Shown here: positions 26,568 to 35,377 of the stretch, in pieces
Position numbering within the stretch: the stretch's first letter is position 1
Layout of the letters: the number at the start of each line of letters is the position of its first letter
Source: Chelativorans xinjiangensis
GTDB taxonomy: Bacteria > Pseudomonadota > Alphaproteobacteria > Rhizobiales > Rhizobiaceae
DNA length: 64,000 bases
Direction of reading: 5' to 3'
NCBI RefSeq assembly: GCF_009812055.1
Contig: NZ_WQNH01000011.1
Span: forward strand, 62,001-126,000
Notes under the pieces: model-generated
Seen by the model: the letters and a program-made list of their open reading frames with translations, nothing else
Database searches by the model: none
Told to the model about the DNA's origin: nothing
Translations under genes and position numbers: made by a program

Positions 26568-27476
26568 TCAGCCCGAGCGGCGCTGCTCTTTCAGCCAGTC
26601 GCGCATCTCGATGATCCACTGGTAGCGGTCGTGGTCGACGGCAATGAAACCCTTGCCGGTCGACGTCTCCCCGCCGTCCATCTCGCGGAAGGCTTCCGGG
26701 TCCTTTTCGGGCGCGGCCAGCACGGCCGCCTGCATCGCCGCGATCAGGTCCTGCGGCAGGTTGGCGCGCGCCGTGAAGGGGCCGGAGGTGATCTCCGGCG
26801 ATTCCCAGATGGGGCACACGGCGCCCTCGTCGATCATGCCCTTGGCGACCATGCGCTGCGGGATGCCGTTGATCTCGTTGTTCTGATAGGTGGCCGCGGC
26901 GTCGTACTGGCCGTTCACCACGCCCTGCACGCCGGTCTCATGGGCGCCCGAGAAAGGCGTGGCGCTGAAGAACGTCCCGGGCTCGTAGCCCTGCTTGACC
27001 ATGTTGAAATACGGCACGGCATAGCCGGACGTCGAATCGGGATCGGCAAAGGCCAGCACCTTGCCTTCGAGGTCGTCGAGCGACGTGTAGCCGGAATCGC
27101 AGCGCACGAGGATGATGGAATAGTAGCCGGTGGAGCCGTCCTCCTGCTGCTTGGTGGTCAGCGGAACGACGCCACCGTTGGTTTCGGTATAAGCGGCGGC
27201 GTAGGAGGAAGAGCCGAGGAAGGCGAACTCGATCTGATCGGCGGCGAGCGCCTGGATGACGCCGTCATAGGAGCCGGCCGTGAAGATCTCGATCTCGACG
27301 CCAAGCTCCTTCTCCAGGTAGTTCTCGAAGCCGGTGTAGCGGGCGATGCGGTCCTTCTCGTTCTCGCCCGACAGGACGCCGAAGCGCAGCGTCTTGTGGT
27401 GATCTTTCCATTCCTCCGCCGCATGGGCGGGAGCGAGGCCGGCGATGAGGCCGGCGGCGATGGCGATATGCTTCAT
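26568..27476 (-). CDS. phnD: Phosphonate-binding periplasmic protein PhnD
   Basis: 302 residues with a Sec signal peptide (MKHIAIAAGLIAGLAPAHA, cleavage after AHA). The ligand-binding core reads LRFGVLSGENEKDR, then FLGSSSYAAAY near residue 95 and ADPDSTSGYAVP near 155, typical of PhnD. The ATG at 27476 is preceded by GAGGAGAG and gives the expected leader; an upstream in-frame start is rejected. It delivers phosphonates to the PhnC/PhnE importer. Phosphite or phosphate esters are possible extra ligands. Confidence 0.96.
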   Translation of the reverse strand: MKHIAIAAGLIAGLAPAHAAEEWKDHHKTLRFGVLSGENEKDRIARYTGFENYLEKELGVEIEIFTAGSYDGVIQALAADQIEFAFLGSSSYAAAYTETNGGVVPLTTKQQEDGSTGYYSIILVRCDSGYTSLDDLEGKVLAFADPDSTSGYAVPYFNMVKQGYEPGTFFSATPFSGAHETGVQGVVNGQYDAAATYQNNEINGIPQRMVAKGMIDEGAVCPIWESPEITSGPFTARANLPQDLIAAMQAAVLAAPEKDPEAFREMDGGETSTGKGFIAVDHDRYQWIIEMRDWLKEQRRSG

Positions 27477-27556
27477 GGGGTGCTCTCCTCTTGTCGAAAG
27501 GGGCCTCGCGTCCACGACGTGCCGGCCCTGAGTGAAAATTCCGCAGTGCGAGAGGG

Positions 27557-28378
27557 TCAGGCGGCTTCTGTCTCCAGCGCCGCGTGCTTGCGCTGAGCGG
27601 GGATCGCGGTGGAGGTGACGAATTCGTCGATATCCGCTTCCAGGCCCGCCTCGCCGTAGATCTCGCGCACCCGCGCCTGGGTCAATTCATGGGCGGCGCC
27701 GTCGAAATGGACCCGGCCGGCGCGCATGGCGACGATGCGGTCGCAATAGCTGCGGGCGGTGTCGAGGGTGTGCAGGTTGACGAGCACGGTGATGCCGTCC
27801 TCGCGGTTGATGGCCCTGAGCGCATCCATCACCCGCGTCGCATTGGCCGGGTCGAGCGAGGCGATCGGCTCGTCGGCCAGAAGGATCTTCGGGTTCTGCA
27901 CCAGTGCCTTGGCGATCGCCACCCGCTGCTGCTGGCCGCCCGAGAGCGTGCCCGCCCGCTGCAGGGCCTGAGGCACGAGATCGACACGGTCGAGCGCGCG
28001 GATGGCGCCGGCCCGATCCGCCTCGCTGAAGTGGAGCGCCATGGAGGACAGTAGGCCCTGGTGGGCGACGCGCCCGATCAGGACGTTGGTCAGCACGTCC
28101 ATGCGCTCCACCAGGTTGAACTGCTGGAAGATCATGCCGCAGGAAGCGCGCCATAGGCGCAACTCGCGGCCCCTGAGGCGTGTAACGTCGCGCCCGCAAA
28201 AGGCGATCCTGCCCTGCGTCGGGTCGATCAGGCGGTTGATGAGGCGCAGCAGCGTCGACTTGCCGGCGCCGGAACGGCCGATAACGCCCACCATCTGGCC
28301 GGGCGTGATTTGCAAGGAGACTTCATCGACAGCTGAAATGTCTCCGAACTTCTTCGTGATTCCATCGATCTCAAGCAT
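27557..28378 (-). CDS. phnC: Phosphonate ABC transporter ATPase PhnC
   Basis: 273 residues. Walker [10 protein letters not shown] near residue 35, Q-loop [14 protein letters not shown], signature [15 protein letters not shown], Walker [13 protein letters not shown] and His switch VNLHTLD. This set, with '[10 protein letters not shown]', is diagnostic of PhnC. The ATG at 28378 with GGGAGG upstream is preferred to one five codons earlier. It heads the leftward operon phnC-phnD-phnE-phnE-acetyltransferase. Confidence 0.96.
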   Translation of the reverse strand: MLEIDGITKKFGDISAVDEVSLQITPGQMVGVIGRSGAGKSTLLRLINRLIDPTQGRIAFCGRDVTRLRGRELRLWRASCGMIFQQFNLVERMDVLTNVLIGRVAHQGLLSSMALHFSEADRAGAIRALDRVDLVPQALQRAGTLSGGQQQRVAIAKALVQNPKILLADEPIASLDPANATRVMDALRAINREDGITVLVNLHTLDTARSYCDRIVAMRAGRVHFDGAAHELTQARVREIYGEAGLEADIDEFVTSTAIPAQRKHAALETEAA

Positions 28379-28749
28379 GTCAACGCCTCCCACCGCGTCG
28401 AGATGGTCATATTTGAATTATCACTACTATAAGTGACATATATTCTTTTGCTCGAAGGCTCATATGAGACCATACCGCTGCAATATGACAATGATATTTC
28501 AGAAATTCCTGGTAGTGGATAAGTAAAACATATACGAATACCGGATTGGTATAGACGGCGGCGGGATGAATTGGGAGCGGTTGGCAGCCGAGCCGAGGCA
28601 GGGTGGGCCGCAGCAGCACTGCCCGCGCTTCGTTCTTCCATTAGGGTTAAAGATGGCATTCAGTCTTTTTTGGTAATTTACCGTTAGCAATGCACGCAAG
28701 GGATGCCCGGCTTTGCCGTCGGTCCGTTTTGTTCTGCGTACAGGTGCCC
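28379..28749. other. AT-rich intergenic region upstream of phnC and the GH25 gene
   Basis: The 371-bp divergent region is clearly richer in A/T than its surroundings over 28400-28560. It should hold the phnC promoter. TTGTCAT on the minus strand (around 28485-28491) is a Pho half-site, but I cannot find a good second half at the right spacing. No gene of its own was recognised. Confidence 0.5.
28548..28557. promoter_or_regulatory. Candidate PhnF operator upstream of phnC
   Basis: GGTATAGACG fits GTnTAnAC (GTATAGAC) and shares 9 of 10 positions with the site upstream of phnG (GGTCTAGACG). It lies about 170 bp before the phnC start, so either the promoter is distal or the match is accidental. 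Confidence 0.35.
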
Positions 28750-29721
28750 ATGCGTTTCCCAGGCTTGTCAGCTATCCTCTCCGCCTGCATTGCCTTTATC
28801 GGCTGCACCTCCAACGGCCCGAGCGTGGACGAGCTTCTCGCGCGGCCGTCGCAGGAGACGACGAGCTCCGTTACAAGGCCGGACAATCTGGTACCGCCAG
28901 CAGAGATCGGTTCAGCACCGCCGGAGGAGGGAGAGCTGCAACAGATGATGGCGATGGTGCCATCGGATCCCAAACCTGAAGCGCTGACGGCCGCCCTTGC
29001 GAGCCCGCCGAAGCCCTTCGTGCGCCGGCAGATCTACAGGCAGCGCTTTCGCGATGCCAAGCCCATAAACTTCGGCTCCGCCTCGCCCTCGTCGCTGGCC
29101 GTCCACGGCGTCGACGTCTCACGCTGGCAAGGCGAGATCGACTGGGCCAAGCTGCGCTCGCAAGGCGCGAACTTCGCCTACATCAAGGCGACGGATGGCG
29201 GCGACCATCTCGATCCGATGTTCAAGAAGAACTGGCGTGCTGCCGCCGAGGCCGGCTTGCGGCGCGGCGCCTACCATTTCTTCTATTGGTGCCGGACGGC
29301 CGGCGAACAGGCCGACTGGTTCATCCGCAACGTGCCGAAGGTGGAGGGTGCCCTGCCGCCGGTCATCGATGTCGAGTGGAACCACACGTCCAGCTGCAAG
29401 AAGCGTCCGTCGCGCAGCCTGGTCCTCGAGAAGATGCAGGTCTTCATGGACAAGCTGGAAAGGCACTATGGCCAGCGTCCGGTCATCTACACCGCCCCGG
29501 ACTTCTACCGCGACAACCTGCGGGGCGCGTTCCTCGACTATCCGTTCTGGCTTCGCTCCGTGGCAGAGCCCCCCTCCAAGGTCTACCCGGACCGGAAATG
29601 GGTGTTCTGGCAATATTCAGGCTCCGGCCTCTCGCACGGCGTCGACGGCAGGATCGATCTCAACGTGTTCCATGGCAGCGAAAACGAGTGGCACCGATGG
29701 GTAGCCGCGCACGCGGGCTGA
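28750..29721 (+). CDS. GH25 lysozyme-like lipoprotein
   Basis: 323 residues. The N-terminal leader ends in a lipobox (FIGC), predicting a lipid-anchored envelope protein, followed by an unstructured linker of about 90 residues. The C-terminal 200 residues form a glycoside hydrolase family 25 domain: GVDVSRWQGEIDW, FAYIKATDGG, AYHFFYW, the catalytic-type pair in PPVIDVEW, and a terminal QYSGSG and DGRIDLNVF. The family hydrolyses peptidoglycan N-acetylmuramyl links. The ATG at 28750 is chosen because it begins the leader; the longer start at 28690 reads poorly. It is convergent with the glucan gene. Confidence 0.9.
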   Translation: MRFPGLSAILSACIAFIGCTSNGPSVDELLARPSQETTSSVTRPDNLVPPAEIGSAPPEEGELQQMMAMVPSDPKPEALTAALASPPKPFVRRQIYRQRFRDAKPINFGSASPSSLAVHGVDVSRWQGEIDWAKLRSQGANFAYIKATDGGDHLDPMFKKNWRAAAEAGLRRGAYHFFYWCRTAGEQADWFIRNVPKVEGALPPVIDVEWNHTSSCKKRPSRSLVLEKMQVFMDKLERHYGQRPVIYTAPDFYRDNLRGAFLDYPFWLRSVAEPPSKVYPDRKWVFWQYSGSGLSHGVDGRIDLNVFHGSENEWHRWVAAHAG

Positions 29722-29742
29722 GCGATGCGTTTCACCCGCGCT

Positions 29743-31338
29743 TCATGACGGGCTTCCGTCGCCCCTTCTCCATTGATACATCCAGGTCTCGGAGAGGCGG
29801 CGGTCTTCACTCGTCAGGAAGGCGCTGATCTCGACCGGATCGCCGCTGTCCGGCCGGACGTCGACAGCAAGGCGCCATGTGTCGTCCTGGACCGACGAGA
29901 CGGTGGAATGCTCGATTTTTCCGCCGCTAACGCTGATGCTCGCCGAGATGCCGGGCTCGCCGGAAAACTTCCGCAGGATGTCCCCCTTGAAGTCGACCAC
30001 GAACTTCCGCACCGCCTTGTCGACCTTGTCCTCCTCGAGACCGGAAACGCCGCCGATACCGGTCCGCACGCCGAGGACGCGAGCCGTCGCGTCCGACCGC
30101 TCCCTGATCGCGCCCCAGGTCAGCCGGTAGCTGAACTCCAGCGCCTGGCCGCGTGTGATCTCGCCCTCCGGCACCCAATAGGCAACGATGTTGTCGTTGA
30201 TTTCGAGGTCGGTCGGGATCTCGATGAGATGCACGAAGCCCTTGCCCCATTCGCCAAGCGGCTCCACCAGCAATGAGGGACGCCTGTGATAGGCGGCTCC
30301 ACCGTCCTGATAATCCTCGAAATTCCTGTCCCTCTGGAAGAGCCCGAAGGCCTCCGGGTTCTCCTCCGCAAAGAAGGAATTGGCGAGCACGGAGGGGTTG
30401 TTGAGGCTGCGCCAGATCTCTTCCCCGTCGGCGCGCACGATCTTCAGCCCGTCGCTGTCGTGGACTTCCGTACGGTAGTCGTCGAAAGCCCGGTTGTTGT
30501 TTTCGCCGAAAAAGAACATGGAGGTCATCGGGGCGATCCCGAGCCGCTCGACCTCGCGGCGCATGTAAAGTCGCGTCGTCACCTCCATTTGCGTGTCTTC
30601 GCCGGGCATGATGCGGAACGCGTAGGCGCCCGTCACGCTGGGCCCGTCGAGTGCGGCGTAGAGCGTGACGTCCTTGTCGCGTTCGCCCGGACGCTCGATG
30701 TAGAAATCCGTAAAGCGAGGAAACTCCTCGCCTTTCGCCGTCGCGGTATCGACCGCGATTCCCCGCGCCGACAGGCCGTAGAGATTGCCGCGTCCGAGCG
30801 CGCGAAAATAGCTCGCGCCCAGGAAAGTAACGAGTTCGTCCATGATCGCGGGATCGTTGAGCGGATGGTGCAGCCGGAAGCCGGCAACGCCCGGCATGGA
30901 GATGTCCTTGAAACGGTCCGCCTCGAGCGGGGGCCGGTACTCGAAATCATCCGCGCTGAACACAAGAGGCCTGGCAGCGCCGCCTTCCACCACATGAAGG
31001 TTCACGGTCTCCTTGAACAGCCAGCCCATGTGAAATGCCTGCAGCTCGAACGGCGCCTCGCCTTTCCATAAGGCCCGTTCGGGCCGATAGCGGATGGCGC
31101 GATGCTGGTCGAAGGTGAGATCGGCAAGTATCTTGGGCAGATCGGCGTTTGGCGCCTGGTAGGGCTCGGCGGCCCGCGCCTCCATCGCCTCGCTCAGCAT
31201 ATCGAACGAAAAGGGGACGGCGTCATCGCCGGTCGCCGATGCCCCTTCAGCAGCCCGCGCCCCGGAGGTCTTCAACACGGCGGCAGGGCTCGACACAATG
31301 CCGAGCACGGCGCTCAACAACAGGGTCCTCCGGTGCAT
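29743..31338 (-). CDS. Periplasmic glucan biosynthesis protein (OpgD/OpgG family)
   Basis: 531 residues with a N-terminal twin-arginine-like leader (MHRRTLLLSAVLG), which resembles the Tat-exported OpgD more than Sec-exported OpgG. Family landmarks are YRPERALW, FHMGWLFKETVNLHVV, a FRLHHPLNDP segment, SARGIAVDTA, TSMFFFGENN, a WRSLNNPSVL segment and YWVPEGEITRGQALEFSYRLTWG. These proteins shape osmoregulated periplasmic glucans. No opgH-type glucosyltransferase is adjacent. It diverges from the arylsulfotransferase-like cluster across 505 bp. Confidence 0.93.
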   Translation of the reverse strand: MHRRTLLLSAVLGIVSSPAAVLKTSGARAAEGASATGDDAVPFSFDMLSEAMEARAAEPYQAPNADLPKILADLTFDQHRAIRYRPERALWKGEAPFELQAFHMGWLFKETVNLHVVEGGAARPLVFSADDFEYRPPLEADRFKDISMPGVAGFRLHHPLNDPAIMDELVTFLGASYFRALGRGNLYGLSARGIAVDTATAKGEEFPRFTDFYIERPGERDKDVTLYAALDGPSVTGAYAFRIMPGEDTQMEVTTRLYMRREVERLGIAPMTSMFFFGENNNRAFDDYRTEVHDSDGLKIVRADGEEIWRSLNNPSVLANSFFAEENPEAFGLFQRDRNFEDYQDGGAAYHRRPSLLVEPLGEWGKGFVHLIEIPTDLEINDNIVAYWVPEGEITRGQALEFSYRLTWGAIRERSDATARVLGVRTGIGGVSGLEEDKVDKAVRKFVVDFKGDILRKFSGEPGISASISVSGGKIEHSTVSSVQDDTWRLAVDVRPDSGDPVEISAFLTSEDRRLSETWMYQWRRGDGSPS

Positions 31339-31843
31339 CGCCTACCCCTCACCCGGTTTGGCAGCTCACAAGTGAGCAAATAGTGGAGAGGTTCCGGCTG
31401 TCCTCATAAATTTGCAATAAGGCCGTTAACACGCCGCTTGAAGCCACGACGGCCGGGCCTGCTCCCCTCCCTCCGAAAATGCAACCGGGCATCAAGTTGA
31501 TGTCAATATTTCTGAGTTCACAATTAGTTTTTAAGCGAAACTGTACGATGGCCTGTATAACTTCATCGAATTATATCAATCTTAAAGAATACACTTCATA
31601 GAAAACAAAGAATTTTTGGAAATCATGCTGAGAGAGACGCGCTCCCCTGATCGATAACTGTTACCGCTTGAATGAATGTTTGAATTCCGATCGTTTCACC
31701 ACTCGAATTGAAGCCACATTCTGGTGGGATCGATTTATCACGTCTCGCCCGAGCCAGGGTTCGGCGCGAAGTGCTGCGCCGGGCTACCTTTCTGGTGCGC
31801 TGCGCACAGACCGACAGTCTTTCTCGGAGCCCACGGTCATACG
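31339..31843. other. Long AT-rich divergent intergenic region
   Basis: 505 bp between the glucan gene and the sulfotransfer cluster. The part around 31500-31640 is strikingly AT-rich for this genome, which is unusual and suggests a regulatory region for one or both divergent units, or transferred DNA. I find no open frame with convincing codon use. No specific binding site was identified. Confidence 0.5.
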
Positions 31844-33256
31844 ATGAACATTCACGATCCGGAACAAAAGCACGTGGATGTCGGCGGCGCGCGAACGCGC
31901 TCCGACAAGCTGTTCTATGCGGCATTCGTTGCCTCCCTCGGCATACTGATCTTCCTCGTCGGATCGCTCCTGACGGTAGCCGAATACTTCCCCGGGCCGC
32001 AGATCTCGCGTGCCCTTGAAGGGGGCAAGGCGCTTTACGCCAGGTACAATGAGACCAAGGACGTCTACCGCACCGACCTGTGGTATCCCGAGCGCCGCAA
32101 GGACAAGGGCGTCACCGTCAAACGCGAACAACTGATGCAGGAAGGGCCGACCCTCTACATGTCGGGGAGCGAGCCCACGGTCTACCTGATCGATGCGGAC
32201 GGGAACGTGCTGCATTCCTGGACGAAGCAGTTCAGCGAGATCTGGTCGGCAGACCCGGACGCCGGCTGGATGAAGGAGCCGCAGCCCGATTCGCACGTCT
32301 ATATCCGCCGGGCCCATATCTTTCCCAATGGCGATGTCCTCGCCATCTACGAAGGGGCCGGCGACACGCCCTATGGCTACGGCGTCGTCAAGCTCGACCG
32401 GGATTCGCAGGTGATCTGGAGCTATCCCGGCCGCGCTCATCATCAGTTCGACATCGGCCCGGACGGCACGATTTATGTGCTTACGCAAGAAATCGTCGAG
32501 GACGAGATCGACGGCTTTGCGCACCTCGACAAGCCGCGGCTGGAAGATTTCCTGGTCGTCCTTTCGCCGGACGGCAAAGAGCTGAAGAAGATCCGGCTCT
32601 TTACCGCGTTGGCCGACTCGGAGTTCCGGCAGCTTCTCTACACCATTTCCAGCTGGGGCCTCGCCGACCCCACCCACACCAACACGGTGGAATATATCGG
32701 TGACGAAGCAGCGGCCAATTTCCCCTTCGGCGAGGAGGGGCAGATCATGCTTTCGTTCCGGGAAATCAACACAATCGCCGTGCTCGATCCCGAGACGGAA
32801 GAGGTTACCTGGGCGACCAGAGGGCCATGGCTTGGGCAGCACGATCCCGACGTTCTTCCCAACGGCAACATCCTCTTGTTCGACAACTACGGGAACTTTA
32901 ACCGTCCGAACGGCATTTCCCGCGTGATCGAGTTCGATCCGAAGACCATGGAAATCGTGTGGGAATACGCCGGTACATCGCAATCTCCGCTCGCCAGCAC
33001 CATCCGCTCAGACCAGCAGCGGCTGGCGAACGGCAACACGCTGATCACCGAATCGGACGGCGGCCGCATCGTCGAGGTAACTCCGGATGGCGAGATCGCC
33101 TGGGAATTCGTGAACCCCGTCCGCGGCGGACCGGACGGCGACCGGATCCCCATCATGGCATGGACCGAGCGGCTGGATCCGGCCAGCCTCGATCCCGCGC
33201 TGCTGCAACCTCAGCAGCAGGCGGCGGCTCAATCGCAAACGGAGACCTCTCCATGA
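31844..33256 (+). CDS. Membrane-anchored arylsulfotransferase-like (ASST family) protein
   Basis: 470 residues. A single N-terminal helix (FYAAFVASLGILIFLVGSLL, residues 22-44) anchors a large extracytoplasmic domain. Repeated blades of the type PNGDVLAIYEG, DGTIYVLTQE, DVLPNGNILLFDN, ANGNTLITESDGGRIVEV indicate a beta-propeller of the arylsulfotransferase family. Candidate catalytic His residues occur in RAHHQFDIGP, DPTHTNTVEY and GQHDPDVLP. ASST enzymes move sulfate between phenolic donors and acceptors without PAPS. The ATG at 31844 has only a weak ribosome site; an upstream in-frame start seems worse. It overlaps the next gene by four bases. Confidence 0.78.
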   Translation: MNIHDPEQKHVDVGGARTRSDKLFYAAFVASLGILIFLVGSLLTVAEYFPGPQISRALEGGKALYARYNETKDVYRTDLWYPERRKDKGVTVKREQLMQEGPTLYMSGSEPTVYLIDADGNVLHSWTKQFSEIWSADPDAGWMKEPQPDSHVYIRRAHIFPNGDVLAIYEGAGDTPYGYGVVKLDRDSQVIWSYPGRAHHQFDIGPDGTIYVLTQEIVEDEIDGFAHLDKPRLEDFLVVLSPDGKELKKIRLFTALADSEFRQLLYTISSWGLADPTHTNTVEYIGDEAAANFPFGEEGQIMLSFREINTIAVLDPETEEVTWATRGPWLGQHDPDVLPNGNILLFDNYGNFNRPNGISRVIEFDPKTMEIVWEYAGTSQSPLASTIRSDQQRLANGNTLITESDGGRIVEVTPDGEIAWEFVNPVRGGPDGDRIPIMAWTERLDPASLDPALLQPQQQAAAQSQTETSP

Positions 33257-33513
33257 AGAAGATTGCAGCATTGATTTCCTTCGCGCTCGCCGCGCTCGTG
33301 CCGACGGCAGCCCTCGCCTATGTCGGCCCCGGCGCCGGACTGAGCCTGCTGGGCGCACTTTGGGCACTGATCGCGGCCGTCGGCACCGTCCTGATCTTCA
33401 TTGTCGCCTGGCCGGTACGCAGGATGCTGCGCCGGCGCCGCGCGGCCAACAACGCGGACGCCCGGCATATGGAAGCGACACACCAGGCCCCGGCGGACAA
33501 ACAGAGCCGTTGA
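33253..33513 (+). CDS. Small secreted/membrane protein with GPGAG motif
   Basis: 86 residues. A signal peptide-like helix (MKKIAALISFALAALVPTA) is followed by AYVGPGAGLSLLGALWALIA, a second helix (VGTVLIFIVAW) and a basic tail PVRRMLRRRR. The AY-x-GPGAG segment recurs in small unnamed membrane proteins next to sulfatase or sulfotransferase genes, as far as I recall. The start overlaps the arylsulfotransferase-like stop (ATGA), implying coupled translation. I cannot assign a function; it may be an assembly or anchoring partner. Confidence 0.75.
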   Translation: MKKIAALISFALAALVPTAALAYVGPGAGLSLLGALWALIAAVGTVLIFIVAWPVRRMLRRRRAANNADARHMEATHQAPADKQSR

Positions 33514-33522
33514 GGCCAATCC

Positions 33523-34242
33523 ATGGGTCTCTTGGATCTGCCTTCGTCGACCCTTTCGGCGATCGATGGCTGGCTGAGCCTGGTCCTCCCGCCGGCGGCA
33601 AGGCTGCTCGTGTGGGCGGCCTTGGGCGCGGTCCTGTCCATGGAGATCTACCGCCTCCTGTCGCCGCAGTCGCGCATCGCGCAGATCAAGCGATCGTTCG
33701 AGGAGATGAGGCGCCGTGTCGCCGGGTTCGACGGGGAATTCGAGGACGTATGGCCGGACATGCGAAGAATGATGTCGCTGGCCCTGCGCCGCATCATGCT
33801 GGTCTTTCCCGCCACCATCGCCGCTTCCCTGCCCTTGCTCGTCGTCATCGTGTGGATCTCCACTCAATACGGCGCCACCTATCCGCCGGCCAACGAACCC
33901 GTGACGGTTTCCGTGCCCGGCGGCTTCGAGGGACGTTGGGTCGGTGCGGACGCCGGCACGCCGCACGCCCAGGTGATGGACCGTGACGGCCGTTCGGTGG
34001 CCGATATCGCCGTCCTCGAGCCGGTGCCGGTGATCCACAAGCGGCTGTGGTGGAATGCGCTTATCGGCAACCCGGCCGGCTACCTCGACGACGCCCTTCC
34101 GTTCGACCGCATCGACATCGCGTTGCCGCGCCGGCAGATCCTCTCCTTCGGTCCATCTTGGCTGCGCGGATGGGAGGTGACCTTCTTTGCCGCGATGGTC
34201 GTTTTCGCCTTCGCCTTCAAATCCGTTCGGCGGATCGCATGA
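33523..34242 (+). CDS. Unknown three-helix membrane protein, Oxa1/DUF106-like in layout
   Basis: 239 residues, not recognised with certainty. A membrane helix at residues 17-45 is followed by a charged amphipathic hairpin (SRIAQIKRSFEEMRRRVAG...), a second helix (IMLVFPATIAASLPLLVVIVW), a periplasmic insert of about 90 residues, and a final helix (VTFFAAMVVFAFAF). Helix, cytoplasmic coiled coil, helix is the core plan of EMC3/TMCO1/DUF106 insertase-like proteins, but the insert between helices two and three is unusual. It lies nine bases after the GPGAG gene and its stop overlaps the sulfotransferase start, so it belongs to this operon. Confidence 0.7.
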   Translation: MGLLDLPSSTLSAIDGWLSLVLPPAARLLVWAALGAVLSMEIYRLLSPQSRIAQIKRSFEEMRRRVAGFDGEFEDVWPDMRRMMSLALRRIMLVFPATIAASLPLLVVIVWISTQYGATYPPANEPVTVSVPGGFEGRWVGADAGTPHAQVMDRDGRSVADIAVLEPVPVIHKRLWWNALIGNPAGYLDDALPFDRIDIALPRRQILSFGPSWLRGWEVTFFAAMVVFAFAFKSVRRIA

Positions 34243-35366
34243 CGGCGGCCGCGCACGCAGTGAGGCCGCAGGGCAAGTCCCCTCCCCCCGAGATCGACCC
34301 GTGGACGCACAGGTTCGGCGGTCTTCTCGAGCGCTACCCGCGTTTCTGGATCGGGCTCGGGAACCAGGAAACGCGCGCCCTTAATGAGCGGATCGAGAAG
34401 GTGACGGTCGACCGGCCGATCTACATCGCCGGCCTCGCCCGTTCGGGCAGCACCATCCTGCTCGAACTGCTCGCCCGCCATCCCGATACGGCGAGCCACC
34501 GCTACCGCGATTTTCCGCTCGTCCTCACGCCATGGCTGTGGAACTGGTTCGTCGACCGCGCCGGCAACCGGCAGCCGGAGGCGGCGGAACGCGCGCATCG
34601 TGACCGGATCAAGGTGACACCGGAAAGCCCCGAGGCCTTCGAGGAGGTTATCTGGATGGCCTTCTTCCGGGATCTTCATGATGCCTCGACAAACACGGTA
34701 TTCGACAAAAACGCGCACCACCCCCCTTTCGAAACCTTCTATCGCGACCACATCCGCAAGCTCCTCGCTCTGCGCGGCGCCTCGCGCTATCTCTCCAAGG
34801 GCAACTACAACGTCGCCCGCCTGGGCTACCTGAAAAAGCTCTTTCCCGACGCCCGCTTCGTCGTCCCGATCCGCGATCCCGTCTGGCACATCGCCTCGCT
34901 GATGAAGCAGCACCGGCTCTTCGTCGCGTGGGAAAGCGAGGACCCGCGCGTGCGTGCCCACATGCGCCGCAGCGGACATTTCGAATTCGGGCTCGACCGC
35001 AGACCCCCCAATATCGGCGACGGCCGGGCGGCAGCCGAGATTGCGCAGCTGTGGGAAGACGGCGACGAGGTCGCGGGCTGGGCCGCCCATTGGGCCTCGG
35101 TCTACGGTCATGTCGCAAGCCAGCTCGATGATCCGGAATTGGCCGCAGCCACGCTCGTCGTTCGTTACGAAGACCTATGCAGCGACCCCGGCGCCATGCT
35201 TGCCGCCATCCTGGACCACTGCGCACTGGCGGATGACGGCCTGGTCGAGACCACTCGCGCAACCATCAGCGCCCCGACCTATTACGAGCCGTCGTTCACA
35301 CAGGCCGAGCGGCAGGCAATCAGCGACCGCACCGGGGCGGTGGCCCGGCTGTTCGGGTATGGCTGA
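34239..35366 (+). CDS. PAPS-dependent-type sulfotransferase
   Basis: 375 residues. The 5'-phosphosulfate loop motif is IAGLARSGSTILLELLARHP near residue 65. The 3'-phosphate motif is FVVPIRDPVWHIASLMKQH near 210. A late WAAHWASVYGHV and VVRYEDLCSDPGAML complete the Sulfotransfer_3-type pattern. Catalytic base candidates are the His residues of KNAHHPPFE. It probably moves sulfate from PAPS to an envelope or exported glycan or lipid; the acceptor is unknown. The ATG at 34239 overlaps the stop of the membrane protein gene. Confidence 0.88.
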   Translation: MTAAAHAVRPQGKSPPPEIDPWTHRFGGLLERYPRFWIGLGNQETRALNERIEKVTVDRPIYIAGLARSGSTILLELLARHPDTASHRYRDFPLVLTPWLWNWFVDRAGNRQPEAAERAHRDRIKVTPESPEAFEEVIWMAFFRDLHDASTNTVFDKNAHHPPFETFYRDHIRKLLALRGASRYLSKGNYNVARLGYLKKLFPDARFVVPIRDPVWHIASLMKQHRLFVAWESEDPRVRAHMRRSGHFEFGLDRRPPNIGDGRAAAEIAQLWEDGDEVAGWAAHWASVYGHVASQLDDPELAAATLVVRYEDLCSDPGAMLAAILDHCALADDGLVETTRATISAPTYYEPSFTQAERQAISDRTGAVARLFGYG

Positions 35367-35377
35367 CGGGCCGGCTC

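Noticed and set aside
28440-28500. Pho box upstream of phnC
   Set aside because: Only a half-site (TTGTCAT on the minus strand) is visible; no second half at 11-bp spacing, so it is not listed as a feature.
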